Source: Teratosphaeria epicoccoides
Taxonomy: Eukaryota; Ascomycota; Dothideomycetes; Mycosphaerellales; Teratosphaeriaceae
Direction of reading: 5' to 3'
DNA length: 64,000 nucleotides
NCBI GenBank assembly: GCA_021401465.1
Contig: JADDMT010000027.1
Coordinates: 186,001 to 250,000, forward strand
Part shown: positions 23,446 to 33,957 of the stretch, one piece after another
How positions within the stretch are numbered: the stretch's first letter is position 1
Layout: the number at the start of each line of letters is the position of its first letter
Program-made: the position numbers and the translations under genes
The notes under the pieces: model-generated
Database searches by the model: none
Told to the model about the DNA's origin: nothing
What the model saw: the letters and a program-made list of their open reading frames with translations, nothing else

Positions 23446-23917
23446 ATGCGGCGCACTATCGCCTCGCTCCTCCTCTCCCTCCTCCTCCCCGCCCTCTCTT
23501 CCGCAGGGAGCGACAAGAACAACACCCACGGCTTGAACTGCCACATGCGCGCGAGCTGCGCCGGCATGTGCGGCCAGGAGCAATCGAAGTGCTGGGAGGT
23601 ACAGATCCCCTTGCCCCCCCCCCCCCCCCCCTCCAAAAGACCAGCACCACCATTATGCTCCGTGATCGCCAAGCTAAGCGGATTTCTTTCACGCCTCTGC
23701 AGTGCTCGCCCACCAAAGACGACCCGAACATGTTCTACGGGCCGCCTTCCAACGACTGCGAGTACCGCGGCATCAGCTGGACGGGGAAGAAAGAGAGGGT
23801 GGTCAAGGAGTACTGCGTATGTGTCCTCTCTCCCGCTCTTGAAATCTCGCAGAAGCGCGGGGAGCTAACGGAACGCGATGCCGTGGGTAGTGCACCAAGG
23901 CTCCAAAGGACTTGTGA
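23446..23917 (+). CDS. Candidate small secreted cysteine-rich protein C, three exons
   Basis: Exons 23446-23598, 23703-23816 and 23891-23917, all phase 0, GT-AG, closing on TGA; 97 residues. Residues 1-21 form a signal peptide (MRRTIASLLLSLLLPALSSA). The mature part has eight cysteines: LNCHMRASCAGMCG, SKCWE, then exon 2 CSPTKDDP, NDCEYRG, KEYC, and exon 3 CTKAPKDL. Eight cysteines in about 76 residues suggest four disulphides. Intron 2 splits adjacent Cys codons as in candidate B. Exon 2 opens with CSPTKDDP, close to CSLPTKDSP at the same exon position in candidate D (62.0 kb). Intron 1 contains an 18-base C run at 23,614-23,631. Family not recognised. Confidence 0.68.
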
Positions 23918-24484
23918 GAGGGGGAGTAATGTCGAGCGGAGGAGGATGTGGAGGCGTTCGAGCAGCGCGGCGGGCTGGAGGCGAGGCAAGGCACGCAAGC
24001 CACGGGGCCGGAGCACAGTCTCCAGCGCTGTGATACTGTCCTTAAGACACCGTTGTAATGTGACGCGTTTGCCAGTGCGTCGCTAGAAATGAAGCATTTC
24101 CTGACAAATGTTCTCGGAGAGGACTGTAGTTCAGCTCTTAACGCGACGACGACAACTCGTTGGCAAAAGCTTCGCTCTGTTAGAACAGTGGACCGGTCGA
24201 ATCGACCGCCTAAGGACATCCAAACTGATCGTCTCAGTTCTTGCGCTCCATTGATGTCTCATCGAACAGCTGCTGCAAAAAGAAATGGTGGTCTGCTCAA
24301 GGCTTGGCTCAGAAGTCGAAGTGAAGCGTAGGACCCGGCCCTGAAAGGTAACAGCGGCAAGACAACTCGTGTGAGACCGTCGTATTCACTGCCTATGGCT
24401 TGGTTCCATGTCTTGCCCTCGAATTAGCTGATGGTGCCTCATTCTCCATCTCACAGACACCCCCCTCAGCCACCCCAACCCCCA
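23918..24484. other. Intergenic between candidate C and the RING gene
   Basis: Convergent 3' flanks; no gene or repeat recognised. Confidence 0.5.
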
Positions 24485-27322
24485 TCAACCCCTGTACACC
24501 CTGACCTTCTGCCTCACTCCCCTTCGACAAACCGGACACCCACTCGCCCTTGCCGGCCTCGTCCGATCATGCACCAGACACGGACTATGCTGCTCACTAC
24601 ACCATTTACACATGACCAAATGCCCACAAGGCAGACATGCAATCTCCGCCACCTGTGTATAGCAGATCTTGCACTCCATACTGACCGTCAAGTCTTCTTC
24701 CGCTCGAGGCTCCGGACGACCAGAATCTTTGGCGTCAAGACCGGCTCCCTCGTCCTCTTCTTCTTCGTCTCCGAGGTCAGATGCAGGCTCGTGGCTGGTG
24801 CCGATAGGACGGTATGGTGCGGAGCGGAGGAGGCGCTCATAAGATGTGTCGCCGGTCGGATCGAAGCCGTTTTCGCGCAGGCGCTCGTATGCAGCTCTCG
24901 TGTCTGCGTCCTGACTCGCCATCTGCTCTAAAAGCGCCGCTGGGCCCGTGCGCATAGCTGCTCTGCCTGCTGGAGGTAGAGCGAGAGCATGAGTCGCACG
25001 ACGTTGAGCATTCAGCTCATTGCGGGAGTGATCGCCCTCGCGAGCAGCCGCTCGTCTCGCCTCCGCCAACTCGGCAATACGTGTGACGTCATCTCGCAAG
25101 CTAGCAGGTCGTTGAACAGAGTCGACAAATTCGAAGATAGCTTGAATTCTTAACATGTCGCGGAGGGTTCGCATGTCCTCTATGGTGCGTTCGCCAGCTT
25201 GGAGCCTGTACAGGACTTGTAGACGCTCTGGAGGAGTCAACCATTGTGCACGTCCGCGTAGCGTACTGGACATCTGGTACGCTTCTGCCATGACCTCAAT
25301 GTTCTCGGCCGTACGCTGAAAGTCGTCTTGAGGCACATCAAGGACCAAGTGAACGTGTTGTCCTGCTCGTCGTCTTCGCAGAAAGCGCGCGCTGATGAGA
25401 CCAGAGCCCCAGACCACGCGGGGCCGCTCTCGAAGGTCATTTAGTTCTCGTTCGTCAGTTTCCGTCAATCGATTGGTGTTGAGTCGTGAAAGCAGGTCAT
25501 ATATGTGCTGCGTGGTCAAAATATTATCCTGCGCAAGACCTGGATGTCGGAGTAGGTGTAGCAGAATGTGCGCATAGTCGGCGTGTCGCTCGTTCTCTGG
25601 CTCAATAGCGTGTGCCACGTCATTTGCATCCTGCTCGCTGGGCGCCGTCTGTTCAGGCATATGTTGTGCAGGCAGAGCGCCACTGCCGTCGTCGGTCCGG
25701 TTTGCAAGTCTGCGCTGAAGACTGGCCCGGAACTCATCGACTAACGCGTCGTGCCTGGTGCCAGCGCCAGTGCGTGCAAGAGCGTCGGCAGGTGCTGCTT
25801 GGCCACGATCTTGACGACGGATCAGCTCGTAGTACTGTTCAAGATCGCTGCGAGGCTCAAGAGGCACATCATGCTCGGCTAAAGACGGTGTTTGCGGCTG
25901 CTGGGCTGGCGCACGCGGTACACTCCAGATGTCACGGCCTTGCGCCTCAATGTCAGCAAGTCTGCGCGCAGCATCTTCGCCACCACCTGTGGCTTCATCC
26001 TCCAGCACTCTCCGCAGTGTACGCTCTTCTCGACGAACTTCCTCAGCAGCTCGAAAGCGCTCATACGCACGACTGAACATGCCACCGATTGGACTCTCGT
26101 ACTGATCACCTGCTGCCTGCATTTCCTCCCTTGTGCCGAAGAGACGCATGTAGTTCTCCGCTGTTCTCTGCTCTCGCTGCACCTGCTGTAAGCGCTGCTG
26201 CGACGTCCTGTATTCCTGCTCGGCAGCATCAAGCTCGGATCGTGCCTGATCACGATTCCTCCGAGCTTCATCAAACTGATTGCGGGCTTCATCTCCACGC
26301 GTCTGCATACTTGCCCTGCTCTGGGTTGTAGCAGATGCTGGTGTATTTGAGGTCAAGCTGTTAATGCTGTTGATAGCGTCTTGTGCTTGATCTTGGAACG
26401 GTATGCCTTCGATGGTATCCAGGGTCCGCCCAAGATCAGCCAGGCGACCAGTAGCTTCACTGTGGTCTGGTACCCTCTCGCCGAGATCGCGCAGACCAAC
26501 AATGACTCGCTCTATGCCGTTGCGCATGCGATTGAGCTCACGTCGGAGAGCAGCAATGCGGCGGGCTTGGTAATCACGGTTGCGACTGCCGGCGGCGGTC
26601 ATGGCTTGAGCGTGGATGCTGTTGTGGAAGGCACGATCTTCATTGTCGCGATGTCGTCTGTTGGCTTCACGCATCTGCTGGAGGATCTGTCCGGTCGCAG
26701 GCGAGGTCTCAGTGCGAGCGTTAGGCGATCCAGTGCTGACTGTCCGCTCGTGTTGAGGCCGGTCTTCCAGGGAAGCATCTTCGAACAAAGCATCCAGTGT
26801 CTCCTCAAGCCCCACACCGCTCGCCGCGTGTTGCTGCACGTCACGCTGCTGCTGGCTCGACTGCTCGGCCAGATGATCGGCAGCGCGGCCGGCCCGCAGC
26901 TCGTCCAGCGTTCTTGGCAGGTAGCCAGGAGTGACATGGCGGAAGTCCTCCCCCAACACCGCCACCCGCTCCTGCGAGCCATCCGCCTGCGCCACCATGC
27001 GGTAGCCCTGATGAAACTCATACCAGCGCGTTAGGAAGTCGGTCTGGTCAGGCACCTCGGGTATCCTCGTCTGACCCGGTCTCAAGCCTGAGACATTGAC
27101 CCGATTCTCCCAGAATTCCTTGCAGAACCAGCAGTATCGTTGCCATCGTGTCCCTCGTGGCACCAGTCCGACGCCATCGACGTACACGGTATACGCCGCC
27201 GAATGGGCTCGCTCATCGGCGCAGGCGCAGCATTCAGATATTGACGTCAGACGGCAGGACGTGGGCAATTTGTGGTCGCAGTAGGCGTCAAGACGCGGCT
27301 GTTGGGCCGTCAGTGTGCCCAT
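24485..27322 (-). CDS. Large coiled-coil protein with C-terminal RING finger
   Basis: Single exon, 945 residues from the first ATG at 27,322. The N-terminal 100 residues contain Cys pairs (SECCACADE, YCWFCKEFW) that may bind metal. A long Arg/Glu/Gln-rich central part (about 200-800) has heptad-like stretches (AALRRELNRMRNGIERV, then QARSELDAAEQEY) suggesting coiled coils. The end is a C3HC4 RING: CKICYTQVAEIACLPCGH, MCKWCSEQ and GCPVCRRGV, with a roughly 17-residue insertion before the last Cys pair. RING domains of this C-terminal kind usually act as ubiquitin ligases; the substrate is unknown. I do not recognise the full-length family beyond fungal RING proteins of this shape. Confidence 0.82.
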   Translation of the reverse strand: MGTLTAQQPRLDAYCDHKLPTSCRLTSISECCACADERAHSAAYTVYVDGVGLVPRGTRWQRYCWFCKEFWENRVNVSGLRPGQTRIPEVPDQTDFLTRWYEFHQGYRMVAQADGSQERVAVLGEDFRHVTPGYLPRTLDELRAGRAADHLAEQSSQQQRDVQQHAASGVGLEETLDALFEDASLEDRPQHERTVSTGSPNARTETSPATGQILQQMREANRRHRDNEDRAFHNSIHAQAMTAAGSRNRDYQARRIAALRRELNRMRNGIERVIVGLRDLGERVPDHSEATGRLADLGRTLDTIEGIPFQDQAQDAINSINSLTSNTPASATTQSRASMQTRGDEARNQFDEARRNRDQARSELDAAEQEYRTSQQRLQQVQREQRTAENYMRLFGTREEMQAAGDQYESPIGGMFSRAYERFRAAEEVRREERTLRRVLEDEATGGGEDAARRLADIEAQGRDIWSVPRAPAQQPQTPSLAEHDVPLEPRSDLEQYYELIRRQDRGQAAPADALARTGAGTRHDALVDEFRASLQRRLANRTDDGSGALPAQHMPEQTAPSEQDANDVAHAIEPENERHADYAHILLHLLRHPGLAQDNILTTQHIYDLLSRLNTNRLTETDERELNDLRERPRVVWGSGLISARFLRRRRAGQHVHLVLDVPQDDFQRTAENIEVMAEAYQMSSTLRGRAQWLTPPERLQVLYRLQAGERTIEDMRTLRDMLRIQAIFEFVDSVQRPASLRDDVTRIAELAEARRAAAREGDHSRNELNAQRRATHALALPPAGRAAMRTGPAALLEQMASQDADTRAAYERLRENGFDPTGDTSYERLLRSAPYRPIGTSHEPASDLGDEEEEDEGAGLDAKDSGRPEPRAEEDLTVSMECKICYTQVAEIACLPCGHLVMCKWCSEQHSPCLVHDRTRPARASGCPVCRRGVRQKVRVYRG

Positions 27323-27646
27323 CACCCATTTGATTTGATTTGGTTAATGATCGGGCGGAACCACATGGACCACAATGGTTTGGAGAAGGAGCGATCAAAG
27401 ATTCGGAAGGCGATACCTCGGACTTAGGTCGGCGTTAAGCCTGTGGAAGCCCACGCCAATCACTGTGGACGTCCAGCCGTCGTGACTAGTCTGTACGGTG
27501 ATAACGATCAATCGACGGTACAGCGGTGCATCGATGTTATGTCACGTGAAGCATCGTCCGTGTGTACTGCTATGGAGCATGCAAGACAGGCAGCATACAC
27601 AGTCTACATGTATAATGCATTCCCACCGAACCCCACCGCACCCCAA
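27323..27646. other. Intergenic upstream of the RING gene
   Basis: Short promoter region between tandem minus-strand genes; nothing else seen. Confidence 0.5.
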
Positions 27647-28645
27647 TCACCCCGGTTTCCGCCCCCACGTGACCCAAAACTTCCAATGCTTCCCCTCCTC
27701 CGGCCTCAAATCCCTCCTCACATCCCCCTTCAACCTCTGCACCTCTCCCGCACTCACATCCCCCCTCCACGCCGCCGCCTTCTCCACAGTCGCCTCAAAC
27801 ACCCCAACCATCTCACTCGCCACATACTCCCCAAAGCGCATCCAAACACCCCCCTCTTCCCATTCCCCACCAAAAGGCCACCGATACTCTTTCACACCGA
27901 TGTCCACGAAGCCTACCTCCCGCATCCTGTGCTGGACTTGGCTGCCGACGAGGAAGTCCAAGTCCGAGGCGGCGGAGAAGGACTTTACCAGTCGCCACCA
28001 GGGCCAGTCGGACGAGATGGGTTGGTCGGAGGCGTCGTACCACGTCAGATCGAGTTCGTGGTGTTCGGAGTAGCCGTTGGGGGTGAGAAGGGCGAAGGAC
28101 TTGGCGAGGAGGTCCGTGCCGTGGGGGAGGAGGTCGAGGACCAGGCGGGTGAAGATCAGATCGAAATGAGCTGGATGAGACAAGCGATCGTCTCTGGCAC
28201 GCAGTTGATGGGGGTTCTCATGCCCGGCACCCAACGCGTCCCATTCCTCAGGTCCCTGCGCCATGATATCGCCCTTTGCGAACTTCACATTCGGTGGGTA
28301 GTCTCGTGCCTTCACGACGGGGTTCACGTCCAGTCCCACCACTTCGGCATCAGGGAATGTAGTGCCGAAGTAATTGGTCACGGCTCCAGTCCCGCATCCT
28401 ACATCCAGGATCCGCTTGACATGTGAAGGATTGAGAGGTGCGTGAAGGATTTTGCCGTGCATGATGGCCGAGAGGTGCTCGGCTTGGCGCTCGAGACGGG
28501 CATTTTCCTGGGAATCGTCGGAGATGGAGTATTGGGAGGATGTTGCTGTGCGACCACTTGTGTGTTGTTGCGTGGGCGGGGACATGGGGGAATTGTGTTG
28601 GAGTGAAGCTGAGTGCAGCGGGGGATGCCGGTCTGATAGCGGCAT
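27647..28645 (-). CDS. SAM-dependent methyltransferase (class I, LaeA/TAM-like)
   Basis: Single exon, 332 residues. The N-terminal 60 residues are Ser/Gln-rich and may be disordered. Motif I is RILDVGCGTGAVTNYFG at about residue 79, followed by VVGLDVNPV (motif II acidic residue), FAKGDIM, and FDLIFTRLVLDLLP as motif IV. The later part, LTPNGYSEHHELD and WPWWRLVKSF, resembles fungal methyltransferases of the TAM/UbiE-like group that include LaeA-type regulators and tailoring enzymes. The substrate cannot be told. Starts at 28,645 and 28,585 are both possible; the second would remove a His/Ser-rich leader. A CA microsatellite lies 30 bp upstream of the first. Confidence 0.82.
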   Translation of the reverse strand: MPLSDRHPPLHSASLQHNSPMSPPTQQHTSGRTATSSQYSISDDSQENARLERQAEHLSAIMHGKILHAPLNPSHVKRILDVGCGTGAVTNYFGTTFPDAEVVGLDVNPVVKARDYPPNVKFAKGDIMAQGPEEWDALGAGHENPHQLRARDDRLSHPAHFDLIFTRLVLDLLPHGTDLLAKSFALLTPNGYSEHHELDLTWYDASDQPISSDWPWWRLVKSFSAASDLDFLVGSQVQHRMREVGFVDIGVKEYRWPFGGEWEEGGVWMRFGEYVASEMVGVFEATVEKAAAWRGDVSAGEVQRLKGDVRRDLRPEEGKHWKFWVTWGRKPG

Positions 28646-28674
28646 CTGAGTCGGGAAGGTCGTGTTCTACTTTT

Positions 28675-28697
28675 ACACACACACACACACACACACA
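28675..28697. repeat. (AC)n microsatellite
   Basis: About eleven AC units just upstream of the methyltransferase start codon, in its likely promoter or 5' UTR. Confidence 0.95.
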
Positions 28698-28845
28698 GCA
28701 TATTGTCCCCGCATCTCACCCCGACACAAGCAGCCGACAGATTTCATCATCGAAACTCAATATCCTGTCCTGCAGAAACATCGAAGCTCACATCGAAAGC
28801 AGCGACACTGTCAACGATCCCTTCCCTCCTCCATCCACCCATCCC

Positions 28846-30945
28846 TCAACCCAGAACCCGCTCAATACCCACCTCCGAGTCCGATCTCGGCGTCGTCTTC
28901 TCCGCCTCAACCTCACTCCCCGCCCCATGCACATTCGTAACCTTCCCCACCTGCTTCCCCCTCCTCTCATACTCCCTCGTAAACCTCCTCGCATCATTCG
29001 GCGTCGTCGGCGTCCCCTCCGCATACCGATTCTCCTCACTCCCATACTCCGGACCCTCCACCGGCCCAATCAGCCTCGCCGCCTGAAACCCGATATACGG
29101 TCTGTAACCCCAGGGCGCTTTCGCAAGGATCTCGGCGTTCTCGCGCACGGCTTGTTCGATCATGGATTGCGTTTTCGGGTGTGGGTGTTCGGCGCCCATG
29201 CGCTCGAGGGGCACGCCTTGGCTTTCGAATGCTGGGCCGGGAGTGGGAAGGCCAAGGATGAAGCGGTTGAAGATGGCACGGGGCCCCCAGAGGTTCCAGA
29301 AGGAGGCTTCTTGCCAGTATGGCATGGTGTCGTAGGGCGTGTGAGGGAACACCATGTTGCCCTGCTTCGAGATCAGTGGTGCCTCTTGAATCGAAATGGT
29401 AGGGTCGGACTGACGTTGTCTTTGGCTTCGGGTGGCGCTCTTACGTATGGGCTCAGCCGAGGGAGACCAAATTCTCGGAGGTAGAGGCCGGCCAGACGGA
29501 AGATGTCGTGTACAATCTGTTCTGGTAGTCAGCATGCATGTAATGAATTGCTATTGCGGGTTGCGATGACCTCTCGGGTTACTGTTGAGGGATGCAGGTT
29601 GCTCAACTCTAGATCACAGGGTCAGCTATCTTCCATGATCTGTCGTGATGACATCTGAAGGCCTACGGCAGAAGTGGACGACTGTGTCAAGTTTGGTCAG
29701 CCTTCAAGCTCTGGTCGATCCCAGAGTTGGAGCGAGACACTACTTACTGTCCCAGTCTACGATCGATGCGAAAACGTGCGCGACCAATCCCTTCAAGAAA
29801 CGCGGCACTGGATACAAAACTTGACCTATTTGGGAGGAGGCTCAGTCAGTATTCCAGCAACAATTGAGCTGAAGAGTCTTTCGGCGCTTAAGCATACTCA
29901 ACATTGCCATGGCCATTATGTGATTCGCGGGATCGATCCAACGATGAATGTTCTCAAAGTTCTGCATTCATGAGTCAACATCTCACTGCCGTAACGTCGC
30001 GATGTACCGTACCTTTCGCCATTCACAAGCTTGCTCGTAGGTCTCGGGCATGTAGCGGACACCCATACGGGTACCAATCTCTCTCCACAATATCCAGCTT
30101 CGATCGAGTCAGCAGATCATTCGCAGTCATCTGCATACATTCTGACTTACATCGCATGCACCTCAAACGGCTCCAACTTCCGATAGCCGAACTTGTTGAT
30201 CCACGGAATGGGCGCAACGCCGAAATGAATGACGAGATAGAGGATATCATCGCTATTGATCTTGATGCCGTAACGGTGGTGATGCTCGTTGATGCGGGCG
30301 ATGACCAGACCAGAATTCCGAGAATGAAGCGGGTAGGCAGGAAGTGCTCCGATCAGGTAGACCGTTGCCTGCATACGTTGGTGCTCCACACGTTTGTCTT
30401 CGTTGATGAAGTGGCCGGAAGAATTGATTGCATGACTGACACCTGGGTCTGTTGAGGTACGGAAGAAGTCGGACAACCAGCCGAACTGGTAGAGTCGTGG
30501 GAACTCCCACTACTGAACGTCAACGTTGTATCGTCACTGGGTCTCTAAACCGACTCACTTCAGCAAGGTTTTGTTCGATGTCTTGAGCTTGCTCGATCGT
30601 CATATCCGCAAACGACTTCGGATCTTCCGTAAAGCCATACTTCCACTTGATGGCATTGAGGCGTGCAAACCGTAATTTCCGTTGCACATATTTCAGAGGC
30701 ACAGCAATGCTCGCGGAAGTGATGAGAGCCCGAAGTGGATGGTCGACCGCGTATTGGGAGATTGCGCTGACGGCAGCCTTGAACGTGTCCGAGAACAAGA
30801 ATCGAAGGGAAAAGAGCGTGAGGTAGAAAGTGGTCCAGACCTTGGCCGACTTCGATGCTGGAGAGTACGCATAGAAGGCAGGTAGGAAGACCAGTGGCAG
30901 CAAACCAAGGGCTAACGAAACCGGATCAAGATTGATCGTTGCCAT
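28846..30945 (-). CDS. ER-bound oxygenase mpaB-like (DUF2236 / Lcp-related), multi-exon
   Basis: Exons with clear support: 30945-30559, 30509-30151, 30097-30013, 29961-29898, 29825-29748, 29521-29445 (or from 29516) and 29361-28846. A micro-exon at 29606-29571 is tentative but closes the phase. The protein has an N-terminal membrane anchor (LALGLLPLVFLPAFYAY). The catalytic region then runs WEFPRLYQFGWLSDFF, INSDDILYLVIHFGV, WILWREIGTRMGVRYMP, FENIHRWIDPANH, FRLAGLYLREFGLPR, and ends in a polar tail. The order and spacing are those of the MpaB family, whose founder cleaves the farnesyl chain in mycophenolic acid synthesis. Here the substrate is unknown. The start at 30,945 is preferred to 31,032 because it places the hydrophobic anchor at the N-terminus. 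Confidence 0.78.
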
Positions 30946-31550
30946 GGAGCAATCCGCAGATGGCTGGACGTGGAGATGTCTTACGATCTGGTACTCTCTG
31001 AGGAGTTGGACACCGCCGAGGTTCGTGGACAAAGGGAACGTCCAGCAAACCAGGAGCTGGCGTGCTCAAGATATCTCGTCTCATGGACGAAGCATTGCTT
31101 GCTTATGGCCAGCATACAGCTCCTTTCTGGCCAGGATTGCGATTCATGACTTCCCGCCCCCGCATGCGCCACCAAAGGAGCATATCGAGACTGAGTCGCG
31201 TGTTCCCATCGGCCGCCAGCAACAGGCATGTGGTTATCGTAGCTTGTGTGCAGGATCGCTGAGAAGACCCGTGTGTTTCAAGGATACGTGTGGGGTCAGC
31301 AGCTGCGGCCGCCGGATGGGAGGAAAACAGATTGATCGGAACAATCCATGTTTCAACCAATGCATTTGCGCCCCTCGACAGGACGAGCAGGAGCGTGAAG
31401 CAGCTCTTGCGGACACCCTGAGGATCGCTGCAGGTTCTGCTAAGGAAGATGATGAATGCAAAATCAGTTGCGGTCCGGTAAAAAGGGAATAATGCTTTCA
31501 CATTAGATTATAATCTTGAGAAATCGCTAAAGCATTCATCAGTCGATCAT
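30946..31550. other. Intergenic between GST-like gene 3' end and mpaB-like start
   Basis: Promoter region of the mpaB-like gene. Overlapping short ORFs on both strands look non-coding. Confidence 0.5.
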
Positions 31551-32323
31551 TCACATTCCATACTGCTTGCGCATGCCCTCAAGATACGCAACAATATTCG
31601 GCTTGCTCTCGATATACCCCGTGCCCTCCCATTTCTGCGGCTGATCGACGCAGTGCCTCAGCATAGCGTATACCATCGCGTCGATATTGCGAGGCCTGTG
31701 GCCCATGAAGTATTTCTTGTCGTCAAGAAAGACGGACAAAGCATCAATGTCTTTCTTGTAAAGCTCGAGCACCGCCTCGCTTGTTCGCCTGCCCATCCCA
31801 TGTCCAACAAAGCCTTTCAGGATGCGAGCGCGAAATGCATCTAGGGCCTCACGTAGCTCTGGCCCGACCTCTGCGCCCGCGACCTGCGAGTCTGTTAATC
31901 AAGTGAGATCGCGAATTAACGGCGTGCGTTGCGTACGATATACGGGATGTACGTCTCCCAGCCCTCTTCGCGCCGCCATCTGGGCTCAATTATGCCACTC
32001 CAATACAAGTTCTCTGACAGCAGCCGCTCGAACGCAAGCGCGACGGCTTTATCCTCGGGCGACAAGTCTGCATCCAGAGTGGCCCCGTGCTTCCGCTCCA
32101 GGTAATCGATGATCACGTTAGAGTCGCCGACTTTAGTCCCATCGTCGTCGACAATGTAGGGCAGCTTGCCGCCCGGGGCGTTCGCGTCCAGCTGAGCCAG
32201 ATCTTCTGACTTGTATTCAAAAGGTGTCCCGGTCATTTTGAGGTAGAATACCAGTTTGGTAACGTAGGGGCTGATGTCCGGAAGACCCCAGGCCGGGATA
32301 TAGCCGAATACAGTAAGAACCAT
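31551..32323 (-). CDS. GST-like protein (thioredoxin-fold N-domain, GST C-domain), two exons
   Basis: Exons 32323-31937 and 31883-31551, with a 53-nt GTACGC...CAG intron; about 239 residues. The N-terminal domain contains DISPYVTKLVFYLKMTG, GGKLPYIVDDDGTKVGDSN (the cis-Pro and DSN positions of a GST G-site) and VIIDYLERKHGA. The C-terminal domain is helical and ends PNIVAYLEGMRKQYGM. The pattern is nearest to fungal glutathione S-transferases of the FAX/metaxin-related group. Glutathione conjugation is likely but unproven. The first ATG in frame is 32,323; upstream codons in frame are non-ATG. Divergent from the SDR gene. Confidence 0.82.
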
Positions 32324-33076
32324 CTCTACTGCTTTGTTGAAAGGTTCCAATCACATCTTCTCTTGGATAACACAGCCTCAACACTCGACTCATCATGGGT
32401 TGCTGAAGCTATTAAAATGTCCACAGGCACATCGACTGTTGTCACTTCACGCCCGTCAGCCCTATGGTCCCCAGCGTTGTGGCCCCTGAGCTCCCTCTGT
32501 CCGGACTTCTCAGGGGAAGCATGACTGCCAGGACTACACCTATCTGTCGCGAATGCTGGTCGCTGTTCTGGAATGGATTGTCGCATGACCTACATCGCTT
32601 GGGATTGATGAAAAGTGAGACTCGGTTAGCGAAAAGTTGCCTGTACGATGGCAGAGAGAGAATGGAGACCGTGCTAGACCAAGTGACGTTGGTGGAATCG
32701 CTTGCCTGTTGGGATGATGCTTGTCTACTGTGCGGAGAAAACCCATGATCTATGCGGGGATGAGCGTTTTCTTGGAGCAACACGCAGGCACGTGTCGTCC
32801 ACATCCGCCAACCGATGGTCATACAGGAATCCTGTTCGCTTCACTGGGCCGCCAGGCCGGCTAGCTCTTGGTGGAAGTGCGTGAAGAGGGACCGGCGCGC
32901 AAGATCACGCTACAGCCAAGTTCTGATTGACAGCCCATGCAGTAACCAGCTCAGGATATTGTGTCGGTATCAAGGCTCACAAAGGCGACGAAGAGAAAAT
33001 CAAAGGGCAACTTCGACTTAAAGCGCACCCTCGATACCTCTGGCAGACTTGCGTTCCACGGATGTCCTGTTACAAA
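32324..33076. other. Divergent promoter region, GST-like / SDR
   Basis: No gene recognised; short ORFs only. Confidence 0.5.
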
Positions 33077-33884
33077 ATGCCCACCGCAGGTATGCAGGTC
33101 TTCCACAGGTCCATGGCGTGCATCTGATAGTCGTTGTAGTTCTGACAGGATGCAACTCCGGCATTGGCTATGAAACGGCCAAGCTGGCTCTCAAGTCCGG
33201 CTGGAAGGTCTACGCTCTCGATGTCCAAGTCGGCCCGAACCTCCAGTCGCTCGAGGATGAGGACTGCAAAATCGCCCAAGTGGATGTGACGGATCCAGAG
33301 TCCATACAACGGTTCAGCCAAAGCTTGGCAGATGAACCAATCGATCTGTTATTCAACATTGCAGGCATGTCAACGAAATGCCGACTCACAATTGGCGCTG
33401 CAAGCTGATAAGACGTGCTCTAGGTATCATGCCAGACCCCAAAGTCGATGCTTCTGACACCTTGACGCTGTTGACCATGGAGAGATGCTTTGCAATCAAC
33501 ACGTACGGGCCCATGATGTTGACCCAAGCACTGCTGTCAAACATTCTCGCCTCAAGCAAACCAGCGAGGATCGCCGTCATATCATCCCGGGTCGGATCAT
33601 TGGCAGACAACACATCCGGTGGGATGTACTCCTATCGTGCCTCCAAGACGGCGGTGAACATGTTATTTAAGAGCTTGGCCGTAGAACTGAAGGACAAAGG
33701 TGTGGTTGTAACAATGTTGCATCCTGGGCTCACAAAGACAAATCTGAACCCGGACATACACAAGGTGCCCGGAGCTGTGGAGCCAGCGGTCGCTGCGGAA
33801 GGCCTGTGGAATCTGGTGTTGGAGAAGACCGTCGAACAGACGGGTCGATTCTGGCATCGCGACGGATACGAGCTGCCTTGGTGA
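33077..33884 (+). CDS. Short-chain dehydrogenase/reductase, three exons with a GC-AG intron
   Basis: Exons 33077-33089, 33131-33364 and 33424-33884; about 235 residues. Exon 1 encodes only MPTA plus one base, and splicing gives MPTAVVVVLTGCNSGIGYE with the SDR cofactor motif TGxxxGIG. Further motifs are DVTDPES, LLFNIAG, INTYGPMMLTQAL, VISSRVGS, and YSYRASKTAVN containing the catalytic YxxxK. Intron 2 begins GCATGT instead of GT and ends TAG; it is needed to join FNIAG to IMPDPKV. Classical SDRs reduce or oxidise small carbonyl/alcohol substrates with NAD(P)(H); the substrate is unknown. The tiny first exon and 41-nt first intron make the start moderately certain. Confidence 0.8.
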
Positions 33885-33957
33885 GCAATGTCTTTGAACA
33901 GATAGGGCACTTACTGTAGTAGAGTCAAGGACTATACTGTAGTTTCATGTTTGAAAG

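Noticed and set aside
27498..28073. Second plus-strand frame of about 190 codons
   Set aside because: Another shadow of the methyltransferase gene.
27443..28426. Plus-strand frame of about 327 codons across the methyltransferase
   Set aside because: Pro/His-rich shadow; the minus strand carries the methyltransferase motifs.
28540..29484. Plus-strand frame of about 314 codons
   Set aside because: Opposite the last exon of the mpaB-like gene and the methyltransferase start; no coding pattern.
30946..31032. Upstream start for the mpaB-like protein at 31,032
   Set aside because: It would bury the hydrophobic N-terminal anchor behind 29 polar residues.
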